From positions 62,001 through 126,000 of the forward strand of contig NZ_CP139302.1 of assembly GCF_034092375.1 (NCBI RefSeq): 64,000 bases of DNA, in the 5' to 3' direction. Every line of letters begins with the position of its first letter. The first letter of the stretch is position 1. Origin of the DNA: Prochlorococcus sp. MIT 1300. GTDB taxonomy: Bacteria > Cyanobacteriota > Cyanobacteriia > PCC-6307 > Cyanobiaceae. This document shows, piece by piece, positions 38,323 through 47,635 of the stretch. Under the pieces are notes generated by a model. It was not told the DNA's origin. It did no database searches and worked only from the letters and a program-made list of their open reading frames with translations. The position numbers and the translations under genes were made by a program.

Positions 38323-39309
38323 ATGGACGCCTCAACAAACTCACAAGGCTATCGCCGTCCATTACGCTTGCAACTTTGTCGCCAGAGACGCAAGGTTTGG
38401 TGGATATCAGGTTTAGCTATTTGCTTCAGTTTGATCGGTCTGATTCGTTGTTATTTAACTCCTTCTATTGGAGCACCGTTACGGCCTGGTCTTGATTTTA
38501 CTGGCGGCACTCAGATTCAGTTAGATAGAGTATGTGTGGATAATTGTGACCAGATTAATACCACAGATTTATTAGATGTATTAGAGGACATTTCTTTGTC
38601 CGATGAAAATGGCATAAAGGCACCAAATCTTTCTGGATCAAGAGCTCAACTCCTAGATGGAGGAAAATCACTTTCGTTGAGATTACCTTTTTTGTCTGCT
38701 GCTCAAGGACAAAAGGTTGTAGAGAGCATTGCTCCTTTGGCAGGACCTTTTCAAGTTGATAAAACTTCAGTTGATACTATTGGCCCAAGTCTCGGAGGTA
38801 AACTGCTGGAAAGCAGTTTGACCTGTCTTATTGTTGCATTTGCCGGGATTGCTTTATATATAAGTTTTCGTTACGACCGAAGATATGCTTTTCTTGCTTT
38901 AGTCGCCTTGGCGCATGATCTGATTATTGTTTGTGGGATTTTTGCTTGGTTAGGATTATTGATAAGTTTAGAGGTGAATAGTTTGTTTGCTGTTGCGCTT
39001 TTAACAATTGCCGGATATTCAGTTAATGATACTGTGGTGGTTTTTGATCGTATTAGAGAAAGAAGTAGGGAAGACTCTCCTTTGCCCATAGTGGACCAGA
39101 TAGATAGGGCTGTTTCAGCAACGCTTACAAGAACACTTTATACAAGCGGTACAACATTACTTCCACTTGTTGCACTAATTATTTGGGGCGGGTCTACGCT
39201 CTATTGGTTCGCTATTGCGCTTGCTTCCGGCGTATTGGTAGGTAGCTGGTCTAGCATTGCTTTGGCGCCTTCTTTACTTAGCCTTAAAAAAGATTTTCAA
39301 AGCAAGTAA
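38323..39309 (+). CDS. secF: Protein translocase subunit SecF
   Basis: A 328-aa partner of SecD. The first helix precedes RPGLDFTGGTQIQLD. The periplasmic domain is short, and the membrane part contains VDTIGPSLGGKLLESSL, LTIAGYSVNDTVVVFDRIRE (SecF signature with functional Asp) and LTRTLYTSGTTLLPLVAL. The start at 38323 is seven bases after the secD stop, so they form one operon. The short Cys-containing insert CVDNCDQIN after the first motif is unusual enough to note. Confidence 0.95.
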   Translation: MDASTNSQGYRRPLRLQLCRQRRKVWWISGLAICFSLIGLIRCYLTPSIGAPLRPGLDFTGGTQIQLDRVCVDNCDQINTTDLLDVLEDISLSDENGIKAPNLSGSRAQLLDGGKSLSLRLPFLSAAQGQKVVESIAPLAGPFQVDKTSVDTIGPSLGGKLLESSLTCLIVAFAGIALYISFRYDRRYAFLALVALAHDLIIVCGIFAWLGLLISLEVNSLFAVALLTIAGYSVNDTVVVFDRIRERSREDSPLPIVDQIDRAVSATLTRTLYTSGTTLLPLVALIIWGGSTLYWFAIALASGVLVGSWSSIALAPSLLSLKKDFQSK

Positions 39310-39353
39310 CCTTCTCTATTATAGGTAGATAAATTTTTCTTTTAATTTGCTTT

Positions 39354-39569
39354 GTGCTTTATAAATTGGCAAAGACCTTATACCCTTGGTTTCCATCTTT
39401 TCTTATCGCGATATGTTTTTTGGACTTGCGAGATGAAGTTCGTATTATTGCCAGCGGAATTACAATAACTTCGCTTCTAAATGTTTTTATAGATAGACCT
39501 CTTGCTGTATTCATCTTAATTACAAGTCCTTTGTGGACGCATTATTTAGGCTTTCGAAAGCAACGATGA
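39354..39569 (+). CDS. Small two-helix hypothetical protein (71 aa)
   Basis: It starts at GTG 39354 and encodes two hydrophobic segments (PWFPSFLIAICFLDL; PLAVFILITSPLWTHYLGF) with a more polar stretch between them that includes DLRDEVRIIASGITI. It lies just after secF and may be transcribed with it. No family recognised. It ends 32 bp before the convergent AI-2E transporter gene. Confidence 0.55.
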   Translation: MLYKLAKTLYPWFPSFLIAICFLDLRDEVRIIASGITITSLLNVFIDRPLAVFILITSPLWTHYLGFRKQR

Positions 39570-39601
39570 ATTCAGGGCTCTTAAAACAAATAATTTAGGG
39601 A

Positions 39602-40603
39602 TCAGTTCCAGCGATCTGTTATTTGCTTGACTAATACTCTTTGGAATATAACTTGAAGAACTACTGTTAGTGGAAGTGCGAGAATTACCCCAGGTAATCC
39701 TAATAATACACCTAAGCTTAGTTGAGCTGTAAGAGCCACTGTTGGTAATAGACTTACTGTTCGCCTGAGTAATATAGGCGTAATTATAAATGCCTCTAAA
39801 TTCTGTAGGATTAGTCTGGTAATTAATACTTTTAACATTAGTGATGGTGATATAAGTAATGCAATCCCTAGTGGAAGAAGGGTTGCGGTAGTTGGCCCAA
39901 TTGTTGGAATAAAAGTTAGGAGCCCACAAACCAAAGCACAAAGTAGTGCAAGTGGCATATTTAGTAGGGCTAGAGCAGCCCAGGTAAGGAAAAATATGCT
40001 GCAAGCAGAAATAGTCATTCCCGCCAACCACCCGCCTAGATTTTCCCTGCAGCTGTTAAGTAGCTCTATCATTTCAATCCTTGCCGGTCTAGGAGTCGCC
40101 GCTATTAATATTTTTCTGTGAGAATTAGGGTCTAGTGCAAGTAAAATTGCAAGTAGACTAATTAGAAAAAATTGTAAAAGACTATTTGCAGCTCCTCCCG
40201 CAAAGCCAAGGATTTTGAATCCAACAGGTTGTATCCCCTGCCATTCGAATAACTGAGGTGCTGAGTCTTTTAAAATAACTAATCTTGGATTGTCTGAAAC
40301 TATGGAAGACAGTTTCGATAAAAGGGTTGGGAAAAGATCACTAAATGCATTTACTTGTGCTAACAATTCTGGAACTAATAAAATGAATACAATAGAACCT
40401 CCAAGTGTTATAAAAAGTAGAACTATTAGTAAGGATATAGCTCGAGGCCAATGAAAAAGATTGTTCAGCTTTTTGATTGGGACATCTAAAGCGACTGCGA
40501 GGACTATTGCTCCAAAAATGATTAAAAGTACCCATCTTAGTTGCCATGTTAGTAACGTAATTACAACTAATGTTGTTGCAATCAGAAGTGTTCTAGCATT
40601 CAT
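39602..40603 (-). CDS. AI-2E family transporter (PerM-like), copy 2
   Basis: A 333-aa membrane protein with about seven or eight helices. The family signature at the end of the membrane domain is LICGLLTFIPTIGPTTATLLPLGIALL-like: here residues read VCGLLTFIPTIGPTTATLLP. It ends in a helix-rich pair (GVLLGLPGVILALPLTVVLQV). I start at ATG 40603 (MNARTLLIATT), which overlaps the stop of the preceding paralogue (TAATG); an ATG at 40627 is also possible. Family members act as exporters or channels, and the quorum-signal name should not be taken as a function here. Confidence 0.88.
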   Translation of the reverse strand: MNARTLLIATTLVVITLLTWQLRWVLLIIFGAIVLAVALDVPIKKLNNLFHWPRAISLLIVLLFITLGGSIVFILLVPELLAQVNAFSDLFPTLLSKLSSIVSDNPRLVILKDSAPQLFEWQGIQPVGFKILGFAGGAANSLLQFFLISLLAILLALDPNSHRKILIAATPRPARIEMIELLNSCRENLGGWLAGMTISACSIFFLTWAALALLNMPLALLCALVCGLLTFIPTIGPTTATLLPLGIALLISPSLMLKVLITRLILQNLEAFIITPILLRRTVSLLPTVALTAQLSLGVLLGLPGVILALPLTVVLQVIFQRVLVKQITDRWN

Positions 40604-41682
40604 TAGGCTAGACGCTTTTTCTTCCATGGGTCAAGCAGGTCGTGGATAATAACTTCTCTTATTAGGACTTGAAAAACAACGGCTAATGGCAGGGCTAATA
40701 GTAGGCCTAGAGGGCCAAAAATGATTGTAAATACAAACTGAGCAGTCAGAGTTAATCCTGGGAGCAATTTAAGTTGATGATGCATTACAGAAGGGGTTAT
40801 TACATAACTCTCAAGGTTTTGAACAAATACATATAAGCCAAGAACTGCTAATGCTTTCCATGGTGTATCAAGTAAAGCAACTGACATTGGAAGAATAGTG
40901 CTTAGAACTGGTCCGAAATTTGGAATTATATTTAAAATCCCAGCAAGAAGTGCATTTGCAAAAACAAGCTTTATTCCTAAAAGGTATAATCCTATTCCTG
41001 CAAGAAGTGCTACACATAAAGAGCTAAGTAACACCCCTGTCATCCAATCACTTAAGGCTTCACCGCAAAGCAGTAGTATTGCTCTAGCTCTTCGTCTGTA
41101 GAAAGATGGGACTAATAGTATTGCGACTTCTCGATATTGATTTGGTTGAATTGAAACCATTAGGCCTACTGCTAGAACAAAGAAAAGTTGAACTAAACCA
41201 CTGCCTAGATTGCCTGCTAAACCTAAAATCTTTTTAATACCATCTGTTATTCCAGAAGCGATAGAGGGACCATTTGGCAAAGCAGTTAGAACATTCTCAA
41301 AGATTGATTCACTCCAGTTACTTTGTTTATAACCTTCACCATAAACAATTTCAGAAATTTGATCTATTGCTCCTATTGCTAGGATCCAAAGTTCCTTCGC
41401 AGCTGTAGGTAATTGAAGTAGTAATTGCTGAAACTCCTCTAAAAATGGAGGCATTACTACAGCAAGCCCAAGGCTAATTATTATTAACAAGCCCCCTATA
41501 GATATTGTTAGAGCAAATGGTCTGGGTATTGACCATTTAGCCCTTATTCGTCCAGTGAGAGTACATAACCCCATGGAAAGCACTACACCAGCAAAAAGGT
41601 GAATTAGTACTTCTCTAAGTTCCCAGAGAAGTAAGCCTGAGGCTAGTAAAGCTATAAGTGCTAGCCATTGGGAAAATCTCAC
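40603..41682 (-). CDS. AI-2E family transporter (PerM-like), copy 1
   Basis: A 359-aa paralogue of the next gene on the minus strand. It has the same signature, AGILNIIPNFGPVLSTILPM, and a matching C-terminus (GPLGLLLALPLAVVFQVLI). The frame extends to 41763, deep inside psb28. I prefer the GTG at 41682, because its product then aligns from the first residue with the paralogue's ATG (RFSQWLALIALLASG against NARTLLIATTLVVIT). It also starts 14 bp after the psb28 stop. Substrate unknown. Confidence 0.86.
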   Translation of the reverse strand: MRFSQWLALIALLASGLLLWELREVLIHLFAGVVLSMGLCTLTGRIRAKWSIPRPFALTISIGGLLIIISLGLAVVMPPFLEEFQQLLLQLPTAAKELWILAIGAIDQISEIVYGEGYKQSNWSESIFENVLTALPNGPSIASGITDGIKKILGLAGNLGSGLVQLFFVLAVGLMVSIQPNQYREVAILLVPSFYRRRARAILLLCGEALSDWMTGVLLSSLCVALLAGIGLYLLGIKLVFANALLAGILNIIPNFGPVLSTILPMSVALLDTPWKALAVLGLYVFVQNLESYVITPSVMHHQLKLLPGLTLTAQFVFTIIFGPLGLLLALPLAVVFQVLIREVIIHDLLDPWKKKRLA

Positions 41683-41695
41683 TAGTGGAAATTTT

Positions 41696-42067
41696 TCATT
41701 TCTTTTCTTCTCCGGAAGTGTCGGAGTAACCCAGTCCGTGACTTTCGGCATAACGATTTGCAAATCTCATAAAACGCTCAAAGTCAACCTGGGATTTCCA
41801 GACGTAGGTAGCTTCAAGAGCACTTGGGCTTCCATTAACAAAGCGGGCCTTAACTTCTCGGGTTGCGAGTTCGCCTTCTTCATCAATTAAAAACATTCCA
41901 GTAATTTCTCCCATACGCTCTGGGGATAGCGCTTCAGGACCTTCAAAAACGAAGAAAGCTTGCCCTGTTCTTCCGTCTCTACTTCTTGTTAGACGAATCT
42001 CAGGTACCACAGGTTCATCAACACCTTTGAAGAATTGGATCTTCGCAGAGGGATTTGGTTCGGACAT
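41696..42067 (-). CDS. psb28: Photosystem II assembly protein Psb28
   Basis: A 123-aa soluble protein that binds the cytoplasmic side of photosystem II assembly intermediates near CP47 and the QB site. The family is recognised by [51 protein letters not shown] and [20 protein letters not shown]. Its length is normal and no membrane segment is present. It is followed 14 bp later by the AI-2E gene pair on the same strand. Confidence 0.95.
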   Translation of the reverse strand: MSEPNPSAKIQFFKGVDEPVVPEIRLTRSRDGRTGQAFFVFEGPEALSPERMGEITGMFLIDEEGELATREVKARFVNGSPSALEATYVWKSQVDFERFMRFANRYAESHGLGYSDTSGEEKK

Positions 42068-42110
42068 AGATCTCTGCGTTAAAGATTAGATCTTAAAAGA
42101 CTTCTTTGCC

Positions 42111-43199
42111 TCACTGTTGGGGAAAGCTTTTAATAGCAAGGCCAAGCTTAATAAGCTTAGCGGCAGCATCTTCGGGATTTAAGCCAGAAAGATGGATGGT
42201 TTGCCTATTGATTGCTTGGTCGAGCCCAAAGTCGTAACAACGATCGTAGTAATCAAGCAGGGCTTCGCATGCACTGCTCCATTCCTCTTTGGAAATTGCT
42301 TCAAGAGCTTCTTTTGTCCGCTGCGGGCCAAGACGCCGGCTTATTCGTTTGGTTGCTTCTGCAAGTGCTTCTTTTCCGTGGGGGCTATACCCTCGAACAA
42401 GATGCTCGACCCTTTCTGCGTTTGTTCGGCATATTTCAAGTACTGGAGCTTCCTTCATTTGTTTGAAAAGAGATTGAGGAACTCTGCAATGGCCTAAGTG
42501 GGCACTTTCCGCTTCTACCCAAATTTGCTTTGAGGAATTTCTATTGAAAGATTCAAGCTTTTCTGAAATTAGGTTTTCATAATGTTCTGTACTGGGTTGG
42601 CTAGGTAAGCCTAAACCCCCAAAACTACTCCCTTTGTGGTTAGCTAAACCTTCTAAATCAAGAAAGGAGAAACCCTGTTTCTCAAGGACTAATAGCAAAT
42701 CAGTTTTGCCTGTACCTGTCCTTCCTCCCAACAGATGAAGAGGCCAATTTTGTTCAAATTGGTCAAGAACCCATTTGCGGTATGTCTTGTAACCACCTTC
42801 AAGTACAGCAGGATTTAGTTCCAATAATTCTGCTAGCCAGGCAATGCTTGCCGATCGCATTCCACCTCGCCAACAATAGACCTTGAGATTTATTGGCTTG
42901 TTTTTATGTGATAAATAATTTTCCTTGTATTCTTTCAATAAACCTTTAAGTGTCTCAGCAATTACTAACAATCTTGGCCCAGCGTATTTGAGGCCAATAA
43001 CTATCGCTTTACTCCGCCCTAGCTTTTTGTAGGTGGTTCCAATATGGGAACGTTGTTCATCGCTGAAAAGGGGGACATTTTTTGCGCTTGGCCAATGTCC
43101 TTTTGTAAATTCACTAGGGCTTCGAAGGTCTATCAATGGACCAGCCAAATCCCGGAACTTCTTCATCGGATAATGAGGTCTGATGCCCATGCCTGACAT
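42111..43199 (-). CDS. mnmH: tRNA 2-selenouridine synthase (MnmH/SelU)
   Basis: A 362-aa enzyme with an N-terminal rhodanese domain and a C-terminal P-loop domain. The rhodanese part has PLIDLRSPSEFTKGHWPSA and the active Cys in VYCWRGGMRSASIAWL. The P-loop is LLGGRTGTGKTDLL. Family members exchange the sulfur of 2-thiouridine at the tRNA wobble position for selenium and also geranylate it. No selenophosphate synthetase (selD) is in this window. The start is uncertain among ATGs at 43199, 43190 and 43166; the frame opens to 43268 but then overlaps gun4. Confidence 0.9.
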   Translation of the reverse strand: MSGMGIRPHYPMKKFRDLAGPLIDLRSPSEFTKGHWPSAKNVPLFSDEQRSHIGTTYKKLGRSKAIVIGLKYAGPRLLVIAETLKGLLKEYKENYLSHKNKPINLKVYCWRGGMRSASIAWLAELLELNPAVLEGGYKTYRKWVLDQFEQNWPLHLLGGRTGTGKTDLLLVLEKQGFSFLDLEGLANHKGSSFGGLGLPSQPSTEHYENLISEKLESFNRNSSKQIWVEAESAHLGHCRVPQSLFKQMKEAPVLEICRTNAERVEHLVRGYSPHGKEALAEATKRISRRLGPQRTKEALEAISKEEWSSACEALLDYYDRCYDFGLDQAINRQTIHLSGLNPEDAAAKLIKLGLAIKSFPQQ

Positions 43200-43239
43200 A
43201 GTGGGCCAAGGCCTTTCTAGTTGAGGTCTGCTGCGATTT

Positions 43240-43953
43240 ATGCCTTCTGATTCATCCACCGCTAACAACCCCAGTATTGAAGAGCTTCTTGAACGCTTTT
43301 CAAAAGGTTCACCCCGTCAACGAAGGGGACTTGTTGAGACATTTGAACAAAGAGTGGAAGACATTGCTGCCTTGGGCAAAGCTTCATTGGAAAACTTTGA
43401 TCGAGAAGGAGATGACTGGGGGGCAGGGTGGATACTGCAGATACTAAAGAGGCATAAACCTGATGTATTGGAGACCATACTTACTTCTCAACCAAGTGGT
43501 TGGTTCGTAGCGCATACCTCTCAGGGAATTGATTTTGGCCCTCTTCAGGATGATCTTTTATCAGAACGTTTTGAAGAGGCTGATCGTTATACCAGTGCAA
43601 TTCTTAGGAAATTAGCTGGGGTTTCGGCGGAGAAGAGAGGATATGTATATTTCAGCGAAGTTGAAAGCATTTCTGGGGTTGACCTTGTGACATTGGATCG
43701 CCTTTGGGTTGCTTACTCGCAAGGAAGATTTGGTTTTTCTGTTCAGTCAAGGCTTTTAAAAGCTTTGGATGGACGTTATGACCGTCTGTGGCCACGAATA
43801 GGATGGAAAAAAGATGGTGTTTGGACAAGATATCCAGGAGCTTTTACGTGGTCTCTCAGCGCGCCCGAAGGCCATATGCCCCTTGTTAATCAGCTAAGGG
43901 GGGTTCGCCTCATGGATGCAATCCTTAGTCACCCTTCCTTGACTAGCAGGTGA
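43240..43953 (+). CDS. gun4: GUN4-like regulator of Mg-chelatase
   Basis: A 237-aa protein with an N-terminal helical bundle (about residues 10-95) and a C-terminal GUN4 core that binds porphyrin and stimulates magnesium chelatase for chlorophyll synthesis. Core features are SEVESISGVDLVTLDRLWVAYSQGRFGFSVQ, RYDRLWPRIGWKKDGVWTRYPGAFTWSLSAPEGHMPL, which span residues about 140-225 and match the family's tetrapyrrole-binding fold. It is divergent from mnmH. Confidence 0.93.
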   Translation: MPSDSSTANNPSIEELLERFSKGSPRQRRGLVETFEQRVEDIAALGKASLENFDREGDDWGAGWILQILKRHKPDVLETILTSQPSGWFVAHTSQGIDFGPLQDDLLSERFEEADRYTSAILRKLAGVSAEKRGYVYFSEVESISGVDLVTLDRLWVAYSQGRFGFSVQSRLLKALDGRYDRLWPRIGWKKDGVWTRYPGAFTWSLSAPEGHMPLVNQLRGVRLMDAILSHPSLTSR

Positions 43954-44018
43954 TTGGTCTTGTTTTGTTTGGCTAAAACACTTTTGAAAATACTCTCTAG
44001 CAGTTATGTTCAAAAAGC

Positions 44019-44519
44019 GTGTCCAAGGCTCTTATTCCTTTTAGCTCATTCAAAGCCGTTAGGAAAAAATTCCTTTTGAGATCTTTCTTTAAAGGAGATG
44101 GGTTCAGCTGGAGGGATTTCAAATCTCCTTCAACATTGCAACTGTCACCATTACTTGAACTTTTGCTTGAGCCAGTTGATTGTGAGATGACGATGACTCG
44201 CCTGCATTTAGGGCTTCATGAGGCTTTGGTAAATGCAGTACAACATGGGAATTCTGGTAATCCAGAGAAGAATCTCAGGATCCGCAGAATCCTTACCCCT
44301 AAATGGCTTATTTGGCAGATACAGGATGAAGGGGCTGGTATACCTGATTTTGCCAGGGTTGATTCTTTACCAGCAGATCTGGATTCAATAAGTGGCCGAG
44401 GCTTATTTTTGATTTACCGGTGTTTTGATGATGTGAGATGGAGTCGTAAGGGAAATAGGCTTCAACTTGCATGCCGTCGCCAAAAGACTATTAACTCTTT
44501 GGACAACCAGGGTCTTTAA
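44019..44519 (+). CDS. RsbW-like anti-sigma / Ser-Thr kinase (HATPase_c)
   Basis: A 166-aa GHKL ATPase. The N-box is LHLGLHEALVNAVQHGNSGNP, the G1 box is WQIQDEGAGIPDF and the G2 box is SISGRGLFLIYRCFD, in the order and spacing of SpoIIAB/RsbW proteins. Members of the family phosphorylate STAS proteins and hold a sigma factor or an effector. It starts at GTG 44019 with a 30-residue basic lead. A STAS protein with a phosphorylatable DSSG occurs at 15229-15654. The 3' end overlaps the convergent 84-aa gene by 29 bp. Confidence 0.88.
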   Translation: MSKALIPFSSFKAVRKKFLLRSFFKGDGFSWRDFKSPSTLQLSPLLELLLEPVDCEMTMTRLHLGLHEALVNAVQHGNSGNPEKNLRIRRILTPKWLIWQIQDEGAGIPDFARVDSLPADLDSISGRGLFLIYRCFDDVRWSRKGNRLQLACRRQKTINSLDNQGL

Positions 44520-44745
44520 CTTCCCCTTTAAGCCAACGGATAGCTTGTGAAGCAAATTCCTCTACGTCTTTATGACTTCCACCGTGAAGTAGTTGTACTA
44601 ATGCTCCAGATAAAAGCTCGGCGGCACGCCGATTCTTATCCGATTTAAATTTATGCCAACTACGATCATTTAAAACAAGCTTGTTGTGCAAATCTGTTGC
44701 AAGTTCTCTTATTTCTTTTGGTAGTTTGTCCTGAGGTTTTTGCAT
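44491..44745 (-). CDS. Small helical protein, possibly DUF6439 (84 aa)
   Basis: An all-helical, soluble, Lys-rich protein: KEIRELATDLHNKLVLNDRSW, SDKNRRAAELLSGALVQLLHGG and VEEFASQAIRWLKGEV. The pattern of a helix ending in DRSWHKFK followed by RRAAELLSGALVQLL matches a small cyanobacterial/plastid family that I believe is DUF6439. The assignment is from memory. Its 3' end overlaps the convergent RsbW-like gene. Confidence 0.68.
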   Translation of the reverse strand: MQKPQDKLPKEIRELATDLHNKLVLNDRSWHKFKSDKNRRAAELLSGALVQLLHGGSHKDVEEFASQAIRWLKGEVKDPGCPKS

Positions 44746-44804
44746 TATCTTTTCAATTTAAATGGGTTGGAAAGTAGTTCATTCTTCGATCTTTTAAGAT
44801 CCCT

Positions 44805-45896
44805 TCATTTTGTAGGCTTTGTTGCATTCCATACTCTTGTCATGAAATGGGATTCAGCTGTTACCCCATTGAAACCTATCTCATTTAGGTGATCCTCTAT
44901 GTTGTCATTTATGTAGTCCTTATAGTAAGGCTCATGAAAGACTCTTTGAAAGTTCTCCATTACCAGACTGAATTGTGGTGAGTCTGCAGGTTGGATCGAA
45001 TCAGCAATAACCAATACACCTCCTGGTTCTAGTACTCGCCAGCATTCTTTTAAAACATTGTATCTAGCTTCTCTAGGTAACTCGTGAAGTAAAAATACAC
45101 AAGTAACACCTTGCATGCTATGGCTGGAGAAGGGGAGATCTTCGGCATTCCCTCTTATTAATTGTGCTAATCCTGAGTTGTTTTGGTTAAGGTACTTACT
45201 TGCTTGTCGAAGATATGACAAGGAAAGGTCAATACCTAAAATCTCTATTTTAGGAAGTGCTCCGCGGATTTGATTGAGTGTTCTTCCTGTTCCTGTTGCT
45301 ACATCTAAGACTCTTAAACTACCTTGGGATCTTTTACTGAAACGGTTAAGTCCTCGTTTTAGAGGAGCCAAAACTCTTCTGCGCATTGAGTCAGCAGTTC
45401 CATTGAAAAGAATTTCGACTTGTATGTCATATAACTCTGCTGAGTGATCACTTAAGTATCCATCTGTTTGGTGGTGGAAATTTTGCAAGTAGTAATTTGG
45501 ATACATCTCTGCTTCGATTTGTATTGGGATTTCTCTTACTTTTCTTGCTTTTCTTCGTTTCCATGTTGATGGAAGGTCAAGCCATACAAGTGGATAGGTT
45601 TTTGCCCAATCAAGCCAGGGAGCATCAAATAGTAGTGATTTGGGATAGATCCCTTCTTCTGCTTCCAACCAATCTCGTTTTTCTAGTTCTGCCATAGAGC
45701 GTCTTAGCTCTATTAAAAGTTCTTTCGTGATTGGCTTTGTTTTCGGAATAGCTCCTGGAGCCATTACTTCCATAAGCTTTGTACTCAGCTCCTTGTGAGC
45801 CAGGCCTGCAAGGCTTTTACCTTGTTGAAGGGTTTGATAGGCAAGCTTGGTTAGGTTGTTAGGCGTTGCAATTTGCCTAATTGGGGTTGGTACCAT
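44805..45896 (-). CDS. SAM-dependent methyltransferase (UbiE/COQ5-like core)
   Basis: A 363-aa protein with a 190-residue N-terminal part that I do not recognise (contains FDAPWLDWAKTYPLVWLDLP and PNYYLQNFHHQTDGYLSDHSA) followed by a class I methyltransferase domain. Motif I is LRVLDVATGTGRTL, an acidic binding motif is EILGIDLSLSYL, and the product-side motifs are NAEDLPFSSHSMQGVTCVFLLHEL and CWRVLEPGGVLVIADSIQ. The substrate is unknown. The N-terminal block with NYYLQNFHHQTDGYLSD is seen in cyanobacterial and plastid methyltransferases of unassigned function. Confidence 0.85.
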   Translation of the reverse strand: MVPTPIRQIATPNNLTKLAYQTLQQGKSLAGLAHKELSTKLMEVMAPGAIPKTKPITKELLIELRRSMAELEKRDWLEAEEGIYPKSLLFDAPWLDWAKTYPLVWLDLPSTWKRRKARKVREIPIQIEAEMYPNYYLQNFHHQTDGYLSDHSAELYDIQVEILFNGTADSMRRRVLAPLKRGLNRFSKRSQGSLRVLDVATGTGRTLNQIRGALPKIEILGIDLSLSYLRQASKYLNQNNSGLAQLIRGNAEDLPFSSHSMQGVTCVFLLHELPREARYNVLKECWRVLEPGGVLVIADSIQPADSPQFSLVMENFQRVFHEPYYKDYINDNIEDHLNEIGFNGVTAESHFMTRVWNATKPTK

Positions 45897-46213
45897 TTCT
45901 GCGAATGAAAGGCGAATAATTCTGGATGAATCCAGAATTAAGTCAATTTCTGGAGAATGTTAGCGGTACAATTTACATGGTGATATTTCAAAACGTTGGA
46001 GGATTGATCTAAAAATTAGCTTTTGGCGCAGTTTCTTTTCTTTTTAAATGATTAACACTTATACATCTTGTTTAATTAAACCTCTGTTGTTTTTAGGTTG
46101 CCTTTGAAAATTAGCCCCTCAAAATATTAATTTACTGAATAAACAAAAACGCTCGTCTTATAAAGACGAGCGTTTTTGTTTATTCAGTGGCAAGGTGAAT
46201 TAACGAAAATTTT
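45897..46213. other. Intergenic gap between glnA and the methyltransferase gene
   Basis: No coding frame worth reporting. The notable element is the long inverted repeat at 46134-46188, just downstream of glnA. The rest, about 237 bp of AT-rich sequence, should hold the promoter of the methyltransferase gene, but I see no clear box. Confidence 0.6.
46134..46188. terminator. 26-bp perfect inverted repeat, bidirectional terminator
   Basis: Left arm 46134-46159 and right arm 46163-46188 are exact reverse complements of 26 bp, separated by a 3-base loop (ATA). The inner part is a GC-rich stem, ACGCTCGTCTT with AAGACGAGCGT; the outer part provides an A-run and a T-run, so it can work as an intrinsic terminator from either side. 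It lies 26 bp beyond the glnA stop on the minus strand, so glnA is the gene it serves. Confidence 0.9.
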
Positions 46214-47635
46214 CTAGGCATCGTAATACATTACAAACTCGTGAGGGTGAGGTCTTTGCCTTAATTGCTGAACCTCTTCGTACTTGATGTCTATCCAATT
46301 ATTTATAAAGTCCTCGCTAAATACGCCGCCTTCAGTTAAGTATTTATTGTCTTTTTTTAATGCATTTAGAGCATCATTTAATGAGGACGGTACGGTGTCA
46401 ATATTTGCAAGTTCATTTGCTGGTAGCTCAAATAAATCAACATCTACACCATCACCAGGATCAATCTGATTTTTAATTCCATCAATTCCTGCCATCATCA
46501 TTGCGCTAAAGGCGATGTAGGGATTGGCCATTGCATCTCCTGGCCTGAACTCAAATCTTTTGGCTTTAGGGCTTGGTCCGGTAAGTGGAATTCGAACAGC
46601 TGCAGATCTGTTCCCTTGTGAATAGACAAGGTTTACGGGTGCTTCAAAGCCTGGGACTAGTCTCTTGTAGCTATTGGTAGTTGGGTTAGTAAAGGCAAGG
46701 AATGAAGGAGCATGTTTAAGAATCCCCCCTATGTACCATCTCGCAGTTTGTGAAAGGTTCGCATAAGTACCTTCACCAAAGAAAAGAGGTTGACCACTTT
46801 TCCATAGACTTTGGTGAACATGCATGCCGGTGCCATTGTCATTGAAGACTGGTTTAGGCATGAAAGTAGCAGTTTTTCCATATTTCCTTGCGACATTTCT
46901 CACTACATACTTGTAGGTCATTACATTATCTGCTGCATTAATTAGCTCAGCGAACTTCATCCCTAGTTCATGTTGTCCTGCGCCTGCAACTTCGTGGTGA
47001 TGTTTTTCAATTGGGATTCCCAGTTGCCCCATTAGAAGCAACATCTCTGATCTAATATCTTGTGCAGTATCATTTGGGGCAACTGGGAAATATCCTTCCT
47101 TTGTCTGGATTTTGTAAGCAAGATTTCCACCTTCTTCTACTCGGCCTGTATTCCATGGTGCTTCAATTGTGTCAACACTGTAAAAGCAACCTCCTTCGCT
47201 GGAGTTGTATCGCACATCATCAAAAATAAAGAACTCAGGCTCTGCTCCAAAGAAGGCCGTATCTGCAAGCCCGGTGCTTGTGAGATAAGCAAGGGCTTTT
47301 TGAGCTAAGGCCCTTGGACATCTTGAATAAGGCTCTCCACTTCGAGGTTCTTGTATAGAACAAATCAGGCTTAGGGTTTTATGTCTGTAAAAAGGATCTA
47401 TCCAGGCAGTGTTTGAATCGGGGACCATTGCCATATCTGACTCGTTTATAGCCTTCCATCCACGAATGGATGAGCCATCAAAAGCAAGTCCAGTTTTGAA
47501 TGATTCTTCCTCAACCATGTCTGAGGTGACTGTCAGGTGCTGCCACTTTCCATGTAAATCAGTGAATTTCAGGTCTATAAGCTCAATTCCCTCGTCTTTG
47601 ATCTGGCGGAGAACTTCTTGAGGAGATTTGCCCAT
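46214..47635 (-). CDS. glnA: Glutamine synthetase type I
   Basis: A 473-aa enzyme, the main entry of ammonium into metabolism, working with glutamate synthase. Visible motifs: [12 protein letters not shown] near residue 50, [13 protein letters not shown] (metal Glu), [48 protein letters not shown] and [16 protein letters not shown]. The Tyr of the adenylylation loop seen in enterobacteria is absent from the aligned region by eye. It is preceded by an NtcA-type promoter and followed by a strong terminator, so it is a single-gene unit. Confidence 0.97.
   Translation of the reverse strand: MGKSPQEVLRQIKDEGIELIDLKFTDLHGKWQHLTVTSDMVEEESFKTGLAFDGSSIRGWKAINESDMAMVPDSNTAWIDPFYRHKTLSLICSIQEPRSGEPYSRCPRALAQKALAYLTSTGLADTAFFGAEPEFFIFDDVRYNSSEGGCFYSVDTIEAPWNTGRVEEGGNLAYKIQTKEGYFPVAPNDTAQDIRSEMLLLMGQLGIPIEKHHHEVAGAGQHELGMKFAELINAADNVMTYKYVVRNVARKYGKTATFMPKPVFNDNGTGMHVHQSLWKSGQPLFFGEGTYANLSQTARWYIGGILKHAPSFLAFTNPTTNSYKRLVPGFEAPVNLVYSQGNRSAAVRIPLTGPSPKAKRFEFRPGDAMANPYIAFSAMMMAGIDGIKNQIDPGDGVDVDLFELPANELANIDTVPSSLNDALNALKKDNKYLTEGGVFSEDFINNWIDIKYEEVQQLRQRPHPHEFVMYYDA

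Noticed and set aside
39546-40031. 161-codon minus-strand frame in the AI-2E gene
   Set aside because: Alternative frame of the transporter, full of Tyr/Asn/Ser/Ile; the overlapping frame has clear membrane helices and the family signature.
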